Below, one piece after another: positions 12,201 through 25,256 of a stretch of 64,000 bases of DNA. Each line of letters starts with the position of its first letter. Position 1 is the first letter of the stretch. Below the pieces are notes generated by a model. It saw only the letters and a list, made by a program, of their open reading frames with translations, was not told the origin of the DNA and made no database searches. The DNA lies in NCBI RefSeq assembly GCF_021018895.1, contig NC_079376.1, forward strand, positions 9,493,001 through 9,557,000, written 5' to 3'. Made by a program: the position numbers and the translations under genes. Source of the stretch: Seriola aureovittata (taxonomy: Eukaryota; Chordata; Actinopteri; Carangiformes; Carangidae).

Positions 12201-15200
12201 TCTTTGCTCTGGAGGCTCTGCTGAGCAGTGTCCAGGGCATCCCTAAGCTCCTGAGTGGGGTCACGTGTGTTGTCATGGTAACAGTGTCTCGTCTCATCCA
12301 GTTTGGACTGCAGAGCGGAGATCTGAAGCCTGTTAGACAGCTGCTGCTGCTCCAGTGCCTGCTTATCCTGACAGACAGAAAAAAATAAGGCGTAAATTCT
12401 TGAGAAAAAAAGTGAAGGTGTGCACTAACACCGACACTACACCTAAACTGAAAGTGTGCATTTGTTCTTACTTGTGTGAGCTCCTGTTCTCTCAACTTCA
12501 TTCTCTGAAGCTCTTGTTCAAGATGACTGATAGACCTATTACTCTCAGCGCTGTTAAGCAGTGCTTGCTCTAGCTCTCTGATTCTCCCAGCTAGCTTGTC
12601 TATCTCCTCGTTGCGTTCTGCAAGATCGCGCTGGGCCTGCTGATTGGCTGCAAGCAAGGAGGCATGGTCCTCCATCTTGTCTTTGATGACAGCTTGTAGA
12701 CTTTCCACCTGCAGAGACATACAGGAGACAACATTTTGGATAACAAGTTTTGAGATTTTTAAGTCGGAAAAAAAGAATTTGCAAATAGAAATCTGCATGA
12801 TTTTTAATTGAATAAGCCATTCCGGATCAACAGCCACTGGTACCGAATACTGAAATTAAGCCATTCCAGAGAGCAGTGACATGGAGGTGAGAGACAAATG
12901 GAGAGCAAAACTGAAGTAAATGAATATTAGCGAATGGATGATGAAAGGGGAATGAATGAAAAACGTACAGGAAGCACATAAAGCAGTACGATTTATCTAT
13001 GGATGGTTGCACTAAAGTAATGATGTACAATACACACCATGCACAAGAGTAAGAGGAGGTAAGAGAAGTAGGCTACAGTTAGATTTCATACCTGCAGAAC
13101 CAAGTCCTCAAACTACAGCAAGCCGTTCAGCACAGGGGTAAACACATGGTAAAAGTCAGGCTCATTAGCAAACAAACAATACATTCATCACATCAACCTC
13201 TAAGTAGTACTATGTATTCTTCAGGTAGCTGATAAATAAACCCATCAGCAAAACATGAAGGCACTCATCACATCAAACATGTCAAAAATCAGACTCACTA
13301 CAAATGCCTCACACTTTTAGTATCTGTCAATATCTAGAAAGAGAAATATATTTTTGCAATACTGCTCTGTTAAAGATGTTATTATGCTGCTTTATGGTTT
13401 TCTATGTCAAAATAAACACCAATCTCAAAGTGAGACTCGGCCCCATTTGTGACCTCTCCGAACATTGCTTCATATAAATCTGTCGGATTACTAGCCTTGC
13501 ATGAGGAATACTATGTGACTGAACCACGGAGTTAATGTATGCAGTAATGAGGTCACAAAATGGAGCCCAGTGATGGTAAAATTTATAATGTGGTTGCTAA
13601 ACATAAAGCTTCACCCTTAAGCTATATATGTACATTTCCACAGTTAATGGGCCTCACCCTGTGTCCTTTGTTATCCACACTGGCTGTCTGTCTGAGTTGG
13701 ACCTCCAGCCTTCGGATCTCCTGTTGGAACTCGTCTCTCTCATGTTCGCGCTCCACAGCTTGCTCCTGTATGTATAGGGAAGAACCATGTGTAAGATGGT
13801 GTCCACTACATTAAGCAATAACAGGAGAGATTGTCCGTTCCACTCTTAAATAACACTAGGAAGAATGTTAAGTGAGTGTATGCAGTGATCAGACAACTGC
13901 AAAAAATGAAAGGGGAAACTGAAAGAGCAGATGTATGAAGAATTACATTTTAAATATAGAAATACGTTTGTTTTTTTTTGTTTTTTTTTTAAACGATCAT
14001 GTTATTTTAATGTAAAAAGTCACCTCTATGAACTGGCGGTCGTGTTTCAGCTGTTTCTCCAGTGCTTGGACACGCTGGTTAAGGTCTTCAGTGTGGGTCT
14101 TGTGGTGCAGCTCTGTCTCCAGGCCCTTTGTTTCCTGCTCTTCCAGCTCTCTCTCCAGGGCCCTGAGGCGCTGAGACAGAGAGCCGTGGTCCTTCTCTGC
14201 CTGCCGCTGCAAGTCCAGCCTGTCCTGGGTCAAACGCTCTGTCTCTGCTAGTAGAGCTTCAAGAATAAGAGAGGATGGTTAGGGCAATACTTTCAAAGTA
14301 AAAACATGTATGCAGAAGGATTTTAAAAGCAGGCAAGAGATAAGGAGTTAAGTAATACAACTATTAAACATACTGTGATTTTCCTCCTGAAAAACCACTG
14401 AATGCATTCTCCTTAACAGCTCTGATCTAAAACATTGTTTAAGAGGTAAAACAAATAACACAGCACTCCAAAAGCCTTTGCTAAAAACTACTGGCGATGA
14501 CAGAGTTACAAACGGCAACCTCACACAGCACTGCAAATATACCGCATATTCATCTCCCACCCCCCTCATCACACACATACTCCACTCTGACCCACAAACC
14601 TGCGTCAGGAGCTAAATTGAGCCAATGGCCTACGGAGAGAAGACACATCTGAGCACAGACATTACATAAGTGTATGGTCAAGCTCACTAAAGAGGTCGCG
14701 TAACACTTTATACAGACACACTAGATTTCATTAGTTTGTGCCTCCTCCACTCACCTTTCTCCCTCTCCCCCAGACCAGCGGAGAGATGCTCCTTCTGACG
14801 CAGGAGAATTGTGTGCTCCTCACTGAGCTCCTGATGCTTCAGTCTGAGGCTGTCCAGCTCTCCGGTGAGGCTCTGCATCTGGTGCAGCTTCACCTTCAGG
14901 TCCTCCAGCTCCTCCACTAGTCTCTCCTCTTGAGCCTCCTTCTGCTGCAGAGACTCCTCTAGGACCACTTTCTCAGCCACGTAGCCCTCTAGAAGCCCTA
15001 AATACATGAAGCAAATGCAAAGAGGTTATATGAGAAGAAAAAAGAAAGACATAATATGCTTCAGATTCTTGTGCTTAGCATAACAAATAGCTGAATTGTG
15101 TTTAAACTTCAGTGCAAGGGGTGAAATTGGAGCATAGGCAGAAGAGAAAGGCGTGTCAACAGTCAGTGGATTAACTACTGTAACTTGGCAGCATAAGACG

Positions 15201-18200
15201 AGTCAAGTGAAGCAAAGCCAATGAGGATACAGTTCTCACCCTCTGCTTTGTGGAGCTCCAGCTGGAGCTGATTCTTCAGCTTCGCCTCCTGATCGAGCTG
15301 TTCCAATAAGAGCTTGTGCTGCTCAAGAAGCTGGGCGGAGTCTTCTCTGCCCTGAGAGAACCTTTCCTCCAGAGAAATGTGGACATCATGAGTCTGCTCC
15401 AGCTGAAGAAAAGGGGAGAAACCCACGATTTTTAGACAGATAGCACTTTTATAAAACCGAATAAAAGATATTTGAAAGAAGGTTTTTGTGTGCATTGTTG
15501 AGAAACACATCTGGATGTATCGGTGGGTCTAAACATCCGTTACCTGTGTGTTGGCCTGGTTGAGCAGCTCCAGTAGTGTGTCTACTGTGTGTCGCAGTCT
15601 GTTGCAGGCATTCAGAGCTGCTTCTTCTCCTCCAGGATTGATCTGAGTATCTGAAACCAGCAAGCTCTCACAGAGCCGCTGGGTTAGCTCCAGGTCTTCT
15701 GATGACAAGTCTGCAACTGAAATACCTATGAGAAAAAGTCAAAAATATTTGTTGCATCGATACAAATATTGGCCTCTTGGTCTGTGACAAACTGAATCTT
15801 ACTATTTAAGTCATAACTTTAGCTCTAACAAAAACCTCCCATGAGACCAAAGTAACATGCCCTGTAACTTCAGAGTGAATCAGATGCTAACAGACCTGAC
15901 TCTTGTGGATCTTTCATCCCTGATGAGCTCCTCTGATGTGTCGCCTGCTGAGATGTTTTGGTTCTTGCACTGATCTTTTGGCCAATCAGCTCCTCTGTTG
16001 CAACAGTGCTGCGAAGCATCTCAATCAGCACTTTACCCAGCTTTTCGTTGGCCTTATGCAGTTTACGTCTGGAACAGAAGTAACACATCAGACACACATA
16101 CGCCAAGCCATCTTTTGCTCCATTTGTCAAACTGGAAAGTTGTCTCCAGGTACATGATAAGAAATGTTTGAAAAAACAATAAAACATACAACCACCCCTG
16201 TGTGTTTTGTAGATATGTGACATACCAGCAAAAGTTGCAAGGATAGAAAATATATATTTTTTTAAAGGACACCAAAAACATCATGTACCTTTCCTCTTTG
16301 GCAGTCTGCAAGTCATCAGTGAGCATTTTTAGAAGGTTGCCTCCCTCCTGACTTTCTCGTTCCCTTCGTTGGAGGAGGGTGTCCAGGGTCTCCATTTCTG
16401 CACGCTTCCCTTTTAACTCTCCCTGCAGACAGCCAACCTCAGCTTGCAGCTGGGAAAATGGACACACAAAGGTTGTCAATTCTAAAAAACACTAACCTAT
16501 GGACTGCCCCTCTCCCACCTGTTCTAAGACTTGTTTAAAAGACATACCAACGTGTGCAACTGAATCTCAGAAAGAGGTAACAGAGTGAAACTAGACATAG
16601 GAAGAGGTTCAACCCCCAATGAATCAAATGACAACTTCAAGTCTTGGTAACAACAGAAATAACAAAACCACCTGGTCAACAACATCCCAGCAGAGTCAGC
16701 ATGACAAAAGCAGAAGGTCTGTTCTGCATACATTAGGGAACCACTGGGAATCAAAACCAAATGTTAACAGTCAGATATATATCTGTAGTAATATATCTAC
16801 AGTAAGAGAAAATACTCATTTGAAACCAGCCTCATACACACACACACACACCCCAACTAGAACCATCAGGCATCCTTGGCAGATTACTGCACTTTCTCTC
16901 TGTTGAGTTTTCTTCCATATCTGTGCTAATTTTTCTTACCGTTCCTTCCTCAGGCAGTCCATTCTCTCCTTGTCCTTTCACCATGTCTTCCCCCTCTTTT
17001 TCCCTCCCTCTCCTATCAAACACGTCTCATGCAGCCACCTGCCTCAACAAAACAATGCTGTTGCCCTGACAACAGTACCCTCCCAAACTCTCCAAGCGTC
17101 TCTTTGCTAACCCCAAGGGGTGTGTTTGTTAATATCTCACTACAAAAAGCCAAACCGTGCAGGTGCCATGGAAACAAATGTATACATACATTGTATTTAT
17201 GCAGATTTTTTATAAATTTACAGAATTAGCAGAAGCAGAACAAGGGCACGGGAATGCAGAAATCAGACATTTATGAAGTCAAAATGTTTTAGAAATAAAC
17301 ATAAGCTTTAAAGAGTATAGCAATAATTTGGTACTAACTAGGATGATCCAAGTAAATGACCGACTGAAATGTCCCAGCATGCTTCAAATCTCCACAACAA
17401 CAAATGAATGCAAATTTGCTCCAAAAGCTTCAAATCTCCACAACAAACAAAACCAACGAGGCTTTGCTCCAATGACTCCAGCCATCTGAACTCTGTATTT
17501 CACTACTTTGCCACGGCTGAAACAAACAATTTTTTATACCATCTTTTAATTGGACCGTCTCTAATTAATCTTCGTCTGTAAATTATCAGAAAATAGCGAA
17601 AAAATCCATTACAATTCACTGAAGCCCAAACTCATGTCTTCAAATGTCTGGATTTTCAAGTGTTGATCAGACAAAACAAAAATGATATTCAGTTTACTAT
17701 CCCATAAAATGAACAAAAGCTGCAAATCATTGTAGCTTTCAGAAGCCAGAATTAGGAAATCCTTTGGCAATTTTGAAAGAAAATGAAATATTTTTCCATT
17801 GATTGATCAATCAACTAATCGCTTCAGCCCTTCTGCCTGCTTCAATCACCAGAGTGTGAATGCACAACACACAAACATATACACACCAGATTAGTAGATT
17901 CATTGATATGATGCCTTTAACAAGATGTAATCTGATGTAGTGGAGAGAGGAAAATCCAGCCTATAGAGGCCATGTTTTAGCACCAATATTGTTCTCTCTC
18001 TCTTAATTCCCAGATCTTCTATTTTCTGATGATATTCACTTTCCATTTCATTGTATTTTCTCAATCACCTCCTTAAGATTGTCCTTTGAACTACAATATC
18101 CATAATACAACACATTTCTCTCAGGCCTGTCTAGTCTTGCCCCTAGCAAAGAGAAGCTGCAGGTGTCATCCTATCCAAGCTTTTATTTTGCATTAAGAAC

Positions 18201-21200
18201 ATACATACATACATATATATATATATATAAAAATACTAGATTGGTTAGTGAATTTTTTTATGCAAGTGTGTATCCAGTACCTGGGCCACCACAGCATCAA
18301 GCTTCTGCAGCTGGGCAGTAAGTTGGCTCATTTTGCCTGTGTAGCTCTGCTCCTTCTTCTCTTGTTCAGAAGTGAAGCACCGCCTCAGGTTCTCAAGCTC
18401 CGCCTCCTTCTGCTCTTCAAACTCCGTCTTCAAAGAAAGCAGTAATGTGGATTCATGAATTAAAAGACTAGTCTACTGTAGGTTTATTTGTTTCACAGCT
18501 ACAAAAAGATCTCTGGCTTTGTCTCACTGGCTTATAGCAGACTACTGGCTTCACATTTCAGATGGTCAAATGCTAAATATCTGGGAAAAAAAGTACATTC
18601 AGCCTTAAAACCTTCTGCATCAGAGGATAAAAAGCTTAGATCCATCCCATTTAGCCACCATTCAGATGGCAGCAACAACAACGCACGCATGAACCAGCAG
18701 AGCACAGATTCAGAGAGCGGAGAGACAGACGGACAAGAACACTTCTACATATATGATGGTGGATTATCTGGAAACTGGGTTTGAATAAAGCTCCAGTGGG
18801 ACAGAGTCCAAGAGAAAGAACTATCCCTAGGAGTGAACTGGTGCAGCTGGGGCTTAGACAGGGCAGTGCCACAACACACACTACAGCTCTCAATAATCCA
18901 GAGATATTACATAATGATGTTTCAAACAAGCACTCGCATTCAAATAAATACACAAATTAAAATAAAACAAGTTTGGATAGACCTTTATGATATTTCCAGA
19001 GATATAATGAATTGATTATATTATATGCCAAAAAATGTTTAATTTCAAAGATCTTAATCAAAACTAACCAAACTCATCTTTTCCTCTCAAGCATTTCCTT
19101 TACCTTCAGTTGATTTATCCTATCCTGCAGTCTCTCCTCTGATTGGACTTTGAGGAGCTCCACCTCCTCTACGAAGTGCTGACGTTGCCTTGATGACTCC
19201 TCTTCAAGCTCCCTGCGACATGCCTCCAATTCCCTTGCAGAGATACCCCTTAATTCCTACAGTAGGACATGTATGTGTTTAATAACAGACTATGCAGGCA
19301 GTTGGTCAAATGCTTACATTCAAAGCTTCTCAGAAAAAATCCAAATAAATACTCAGTGCCTCCACACACAAATACGCCATTATAAAAGGATGAATAATAT
19401 CTCTGTGTAATCCCTCCTCTAATGGGCTGTAAGAGCGACAGAGACAAGAACTCTAGTGACAACCATTAAAAGCAACTAGCAAGGCAGAGCATGGGATCTT
19501 TATTCACCCTGTAGATGACAGATTCACTGTCTCTCTCTCTCTCACTCACACAGACACACACATACAACATGATGCTCTATCATGCATTGCACACCTGGAG
19601 CTGTAGTTTGTGCTGGCTGATGAGTTGCTCTTTCTCAGCACTGAAGGTACAAGAGAGCTCCTGGAGAGCAGTGCTGTGTTGTTGCTCAAGCTCCAAAACC
19701 TTCAAAAGTACAGAAAAGGAAACTGAATTTTTGCTTCAGTGACAAATTACAGAAAAATCCATATTTACCATTTTTGTCAGCATGAAGATGCTGAGCAATT
19801 ATATATGCTCAGATTGCACTCATTTTATAACCAGTGTCCTTCAAGTAAAGACAGTTAAAATTTGGGCAATTTAAGAGGTTAGGAAACCAAAGTAATGTAG
19901 GGATGACTGGGTAAGTACCTGCTTCTTAAGGGTCTCCAGGGCTTTGCAGTGTTCAGTATCTAAGGCATCTTTTTGAACAGCCAGCTCAGTCTGTAAGAGA
20001 AAATCACAAAAAACAGCAGAAGTTGTAAATTACCTGTATTTTTGTTTACTGAATGAATAATAATTGAATTGATAAAATGTTAGCCAGAGGTCCACCACCC
20101 ATTTTTATTTCTCACCTTGTGAATGTGGCTGAGCTCTGCTGCCATGGCACTAAACTTCTCCATGTGTACCTGAGCCAGTTCTTTCCTCAGTTCCTCCCTG
20201 ATGGACAGCTGTTCTGCAGCATGGCGCTCAATTATCTGCCTATGTTCTGACTTCTGGCGATTCAGATCTTGACGGTGCCTCTCTTCAAGCTGCAACTTTT
20301 CATCCCGCAGTGTCTGAGATTGAGAAGACAGTAGCCTTGTAAGTACGTTAATACCCTTCAAACTGAGAAACTGCAGGGTTCATCAAGTTAAATTTATGAC
20401 ATATAAAACATATAAAAAATACAATCATACATCATATTTTCATACTTGCGTAACAACCAGCACAATGAGCTTCATTGCTACTGTAGCTAAAAGCATTGGC
20501 AGTGTTTGCTATAGGTCTAGTGGTGCTGCGCCTCCTACTGCACAAACCACTGTTCTGACAATCCCACTTTAGTTTATAGATGTATAAAATCTCTCGACAG
20601 CCTGCAATCAGTTACAAAAACATTTCAGAACTACCATAACTGCCTACAGGTGGCTGGAGGAAATATTAATCTATAACCTGTTTAAGGCTATTCAAGCATT
20701 GTCCAGATAAGGCTTGACATCATGTTTCACTTTCTATGAGCGTCTTCTTACTTGCACTTCCTTCAGGTATGTGGCCTCCAAAGTGTCCATATTACCCAGC
20801 ATCCTCTTTTCCAATTCATCGCTCTCTTCCTGGTGTTTGCGAGTTAACTCAGCTTCTAGAGCCTCCAGCTGAGCCTGATTGGTCTCCTGAAACACGACCT
20901 CCAGCCTTTCAAGGTCTGCGTTTTGTTTGGAATTGAGGGCCGCCTCCAAGGCAACAATCTCAGCATTGTGTTTGGATTCAAGATCAGCAGCAATAGCTGC
21001 AAGCTGATCTCTGTGACTGGCACTGAGTGAATCTAGCTGTGCTTTGTATTTGGCATTGAGTGTGTCCGTCTCTTGGGAGTGTTTGTTGAGTAGCGTTGCC
21101 CTCTCATGTTCCAGCTCAGTTTGATGGTTGTTCTTTAGCTCTGCCAGAGAGATTTCATATTTCTGGACCAAATGCTGCTCCAACACTGCTTTTTCCTCTT

Positions 21201-24200
21201 GGAACCTGAACGCACCGACAAAAACAGCACCCAAGATTATTAAAAACAATGGATATATATGCGACTTTTTTTTCTCTTTTTTTTTTTAATGAACATGTTT
21301 GAATTGGTTGTTTTTGTGACCAACAGTCAAAACTGAAAGATGTCACTTTATATTTGTATATAATAATCAAGATAGAAATTTGTTTTAGCTAAAACATTAC
21401 ATCAATAACACAAACAATCAGTAGCTGCAGCCCTAATTACCTATCTGCATTTCCTTAGATCTTAGATAAGCGAAGAAACTTGCTTAATATAGCATTACAG
21501 ACATGATTCAGGGTTGTATACGGTCTAACCTTTGACAAACCCCTTGACATCAAGTTTCAATCAAGACTTTAGGGTCTTAATTTCAGACAGATCTCACCTC
21601 TCTTGAGCTTGATGTAGCCACTCTTCACCCTGCCCCTTGAGGAGAGCAGTGAGCTCCTTGATTTCTGTTGCCATGTAGCTCTTTGCCTTTTGCAGCTCAC
21701 TGTCATACTGGGCCTCCAGTCTCTGCCTCACGATTAGGACCTGTGGGCCTACAGACAAATGCAATATGTTATGAACTCATAGAGAACCACTACTTAAATT
21801 TGTTCAATTTCCAAAACTTCTGATCTGACTGAAAGTTATAATTCACTGACATTCTACTGACAACCTAAATGATTTGTTCAAAAATGATCTTACTGTCATT
21901 GTTGTCCAGTGCAGCCTGTAGAGACTTTAACTTCTCCTTCTCCTCATGAAGTGCTTTTTCAAGATGTGTCCGCTCTTTCTCAGTCTCCCTGACAAGATCT
22001 GACCTCAGGACAGATATCTCAGCTTCATGTTTCTCTTGGAGTTCTTCTCTCAACCTCTTCATCTCTTCCTGCACACGCTCCCTCTCTTGTTTCAGAGCTG
22101 CCTCAAGACAAACGAGCTCCCCAGCAAACTCCTGTTTCAACTGTGGGAGTTGAAGAGAACATGTTGAGTAGCATGGTTTGAGATTTGCATATTGTATAAA
22201 TTCAATCTGTGTTTTTACATTACTATCAGTATATTCTGATTTTTTTTACTGTGTATGATATCTTTCTAGTATGCAGGCTTGTGTAAGTGTATGTACCTTC
22301 TGTGTGCTCTTCTGCATTTCTGAATCATGCTGTTCACTCATGGCAGCCAGTCTGTTCTCCAGGGTGTGGATGATGGTCATCCTTGTCTGCAGCTCCTCAG
22401 TGTGACACCACAGCCGCTGTTCGACCTCCACCTAATTAAAATCCCCATTATTATATGATCCATAACGTTGTGTAGTTTGCTGTATACATTATTGATTATC
22501 TTTTCTTACCTCAACCTGCCTTGCAGCCTCCAAACGGACTCTGGTAAGCTCTATGACAAAGATATTTATAAGGTTGTTTTTGTTGAGCTTTAGCATCATC
22601 TCACAACAAATTTGCAAATGTTTTTATTTCATAAAGGTGTATCAGTGACGTACCTCGTAAGTGACTGTCAGAAAGTTTGGCTTTGAGTTGCTCTAGCTCC
22701 AAAGCATGACGAGTCTTCATCTCCTGCAGCTCTTCATAGTAATGGTCTGTGAGGTCTGAGCGCACCTAATGCACAATAACAACATAAAATCAAGTAAATT
22801 AGAGAGTAAGGTACCGTGTTCCAACAACCTCTCACATTAGCTTCTTATACGGTTTTCACAGAGACATTAAAGGTTGAAGGACTGAGTCTGTGTCTGACCT
22901 GAATCACCTCTTCCTTAAATGAAAGAGCCAAGGAGGATCGTAGGTTGGCAAGCTCCACTGAGTGTTTCTCTTCCAACTGAAGGTGCAAACTGTCAAGCAA
23001 TTCCTGGATGAGACAAAACACAATACCTTAAAATACAGTGTAATGAAGATCCCCAAAGTAATGTGGCTGAAATGTGCAGAAAACTTTACTCCACTACTTT
23101 GTGAATCATAAGCTAGAGAGATTAGCTAAAAATTTTATTAAGCAACTTGGACAGTAGCCTAAACGTTTCAAACAACTCTATACCAGACATTTATCTGGCA
23201 ACAGCCCATCTTTAAAATGTCTTGTGCTATTAATTTGCTCACATATATGTGCACCTTTACCTTGTGTTGTTCAAGATTGAGGCTGGTACCAGAAATAACA
23301 TCTTTTTCCTCTTCAGCTTCATCTTGAAAAATGGAACTGATAGAGAGACCAAAGGCACCAGTGTTATTCACAGAACTTTATGCAAGATTTCAATACAAGT
23401 AACTAGTCCTGATATAGGCCGAGAGGCATACCTGTCATTTGTGGTTTTAAGCACAGATTCCTCCAAAGCACCTTCTACCAGTCTTAGCTGAAGCAGAGCA
23501 ATTTCCTCTCTGTGGCTCTCCTCTGTCACGCGCAACCGCTGCTCAAAGTACCTGAAGGAGGATGAAGGTAACGCATGTGTAATTTGGCTTGGGTCAGTAA
23601 AAGGAAAATAAATAGGAAAATTGACAGATAGCTGACAATCCTGTAAACTGTGGCCAATACATGGCATGCTGTGCAAACCACATCTGTGATAAAGAGTTTG
23701 AATCTGTTTCTATTCCAAACATCACATTTCAAACATTAGCTAATGTACACTAAAGACTTCAGTAAGAATAAATGCATAAAAGACTGTGTGTGCTCACATA
23801 CCTCCTCAGGCTTTCCAGCTCAGCCTCATTCTGCTCTTTGATTCCTCGTTTTTGTTCATTAAACTCTGTCTTCAGGCGTTCGATGTCATCAACACGAGAC
23901 GAGCGAGCGAGCAGCTGCTCCTTCAGCTCTGTGAGATAATAAGTTAGCAAAAGACAGAACAGAAGAACACAGTAGATGGTCATACACAAACACAACTGAT
24001 GTTTGAGAGTAAAGTTGTTCAAGTTTCCTCTTCCTCTGCATCATCACATCAAAGACAGCCATTGTTAATTACTAACATGTTTTAGACACTTTGTACTTGG
24101 TAAGTTTTGAATAACTTAAGTGTATTAAAGTAACTACAGTAGATGAAAATAAAGTATTAGTTAATCTCACCTCCCAACTCTTGTCGACTAGCCCTCATGC

Positions 24201-25218
24201 TCTCCAGTTGGGTCCACAGCTGACCTACTTCCTGTTCTGAGCTCTGTTTCAGCAAAGTCTTCTCCTCCTGTAAGCGCACAACCTGTTTGACAGAGAAAAA
24301 ACACCATTCTAAAAATAACAACAAACGATGTGTGTTTCCTATTGTTTTTATAGACTAGTACTAGCTAAATTAGTGTAATGTCTATAACATATATATATAA
24401 AATAATACAAAAACATTCATAGAAATTGTGAAGATCCTTTTATTAATGCAGGGGTCTGTGACCTGAAATGAGAAATAAATGACAACCTGACTAAATGTTC
24501 ATGTGTTCCAGTGAACTGACCTCTTGCTGCAGTTGCTTCTCCTTCTCCTCTAGGTGTAGTACTTTCTGCTCTTTCTCCTGCAGCACTGCCTTATGACTAG
24601 AAACCAACTCCTCCAGGGAACCTGATCAGCATTCACAACACCAGAAGCACAGGATTCACAATTTAAAAAAATTAGAACATAAAATACAAACTATTCAAAA
24701 TTTAATTGACCATAATCTTGCAAATCTTTAATATTTGTTTACAAAAATGAGATATTCTCAAAAAAATCATACCTCCCCCATTAGCCCGTTAGCATGATTA
24801 CATATACAAATATATAATTTATGTATAATATAAAGATTTAAATAAAACTATTTGCAGTTTTCATTATTAAAATTGTGAGTTTAGAGGATTCTGCAGCCTT
24901 AATGGAAGAATGCAACTCACAAGCAGCAGCATCTCTGTCAGCCCAGGCTTGTTTCAGCTCCTCCTCTAGTTTTTGGTTCTCCTCCTTACTGGAGGTCTGG
25001 AGTTCCTCCAGCCTGGCCTGTGACTCTCGCAGCTCTGACTGGGTCTGTGACAGAGCTGCCTGGGCTTCAGATAGAGCTTTGTTGATCTGGGTGAGGGAGG
25101 CCTGGGTGCTGGCGAGTTCTGTCTGGGTGGCAGAGAGGCTGTCCTGGGTCTCTGAGAGAGATGTGTGGAGATTTGACCGGGTGCTCTCAGCCTCCTTCTC
25201 CCACTGTAACTTTAGAGC

Positions 25219-25256
<38 letters not shown>

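Larger units (their letters stand above)
3241..18427 (-). other. pcnt: pcnt exon map, exons 31-59
   Basis: Coding exons in transcript order: 18281-18427, 16289-16449, 15896-16068, 15544-15725, 15240-15402, 14755-14997, 14024-14256, 13658-13765, 13092-13112, 12472-12708, 12194-12367, 11848-12000, 11315-11494, 10184-11209, 9005-9175, 8679-8868, 8146-8480, 7930-8032, 7291-7463, 6936-7202, 6603-6760, 6137-6266, 5183-5974, 4823-5038, 4351-4581, 3902-4128, 3727-3806, 3532-3640, 3241-3388 (with TAA). Exon 39 is only 21 nt. The intron after exon 42 starts with GC instead of GT. Exon 34 has two in-frame acceptors 9 nt apart. The largest exons, 44 (1026 nt) and 53 (792 nt), are uninterrupted coiled coil. 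Confidence 0.85.

Noticed and set aside
16548..16642. Extra pcnt exon between exons 31 and 32
   Set aside because: It has a good donor (gtatgt), but the only acceptor puts a stop at the second codon in the required phase, and its 95-nt length does not fit the phase-0 neighbours on either side.
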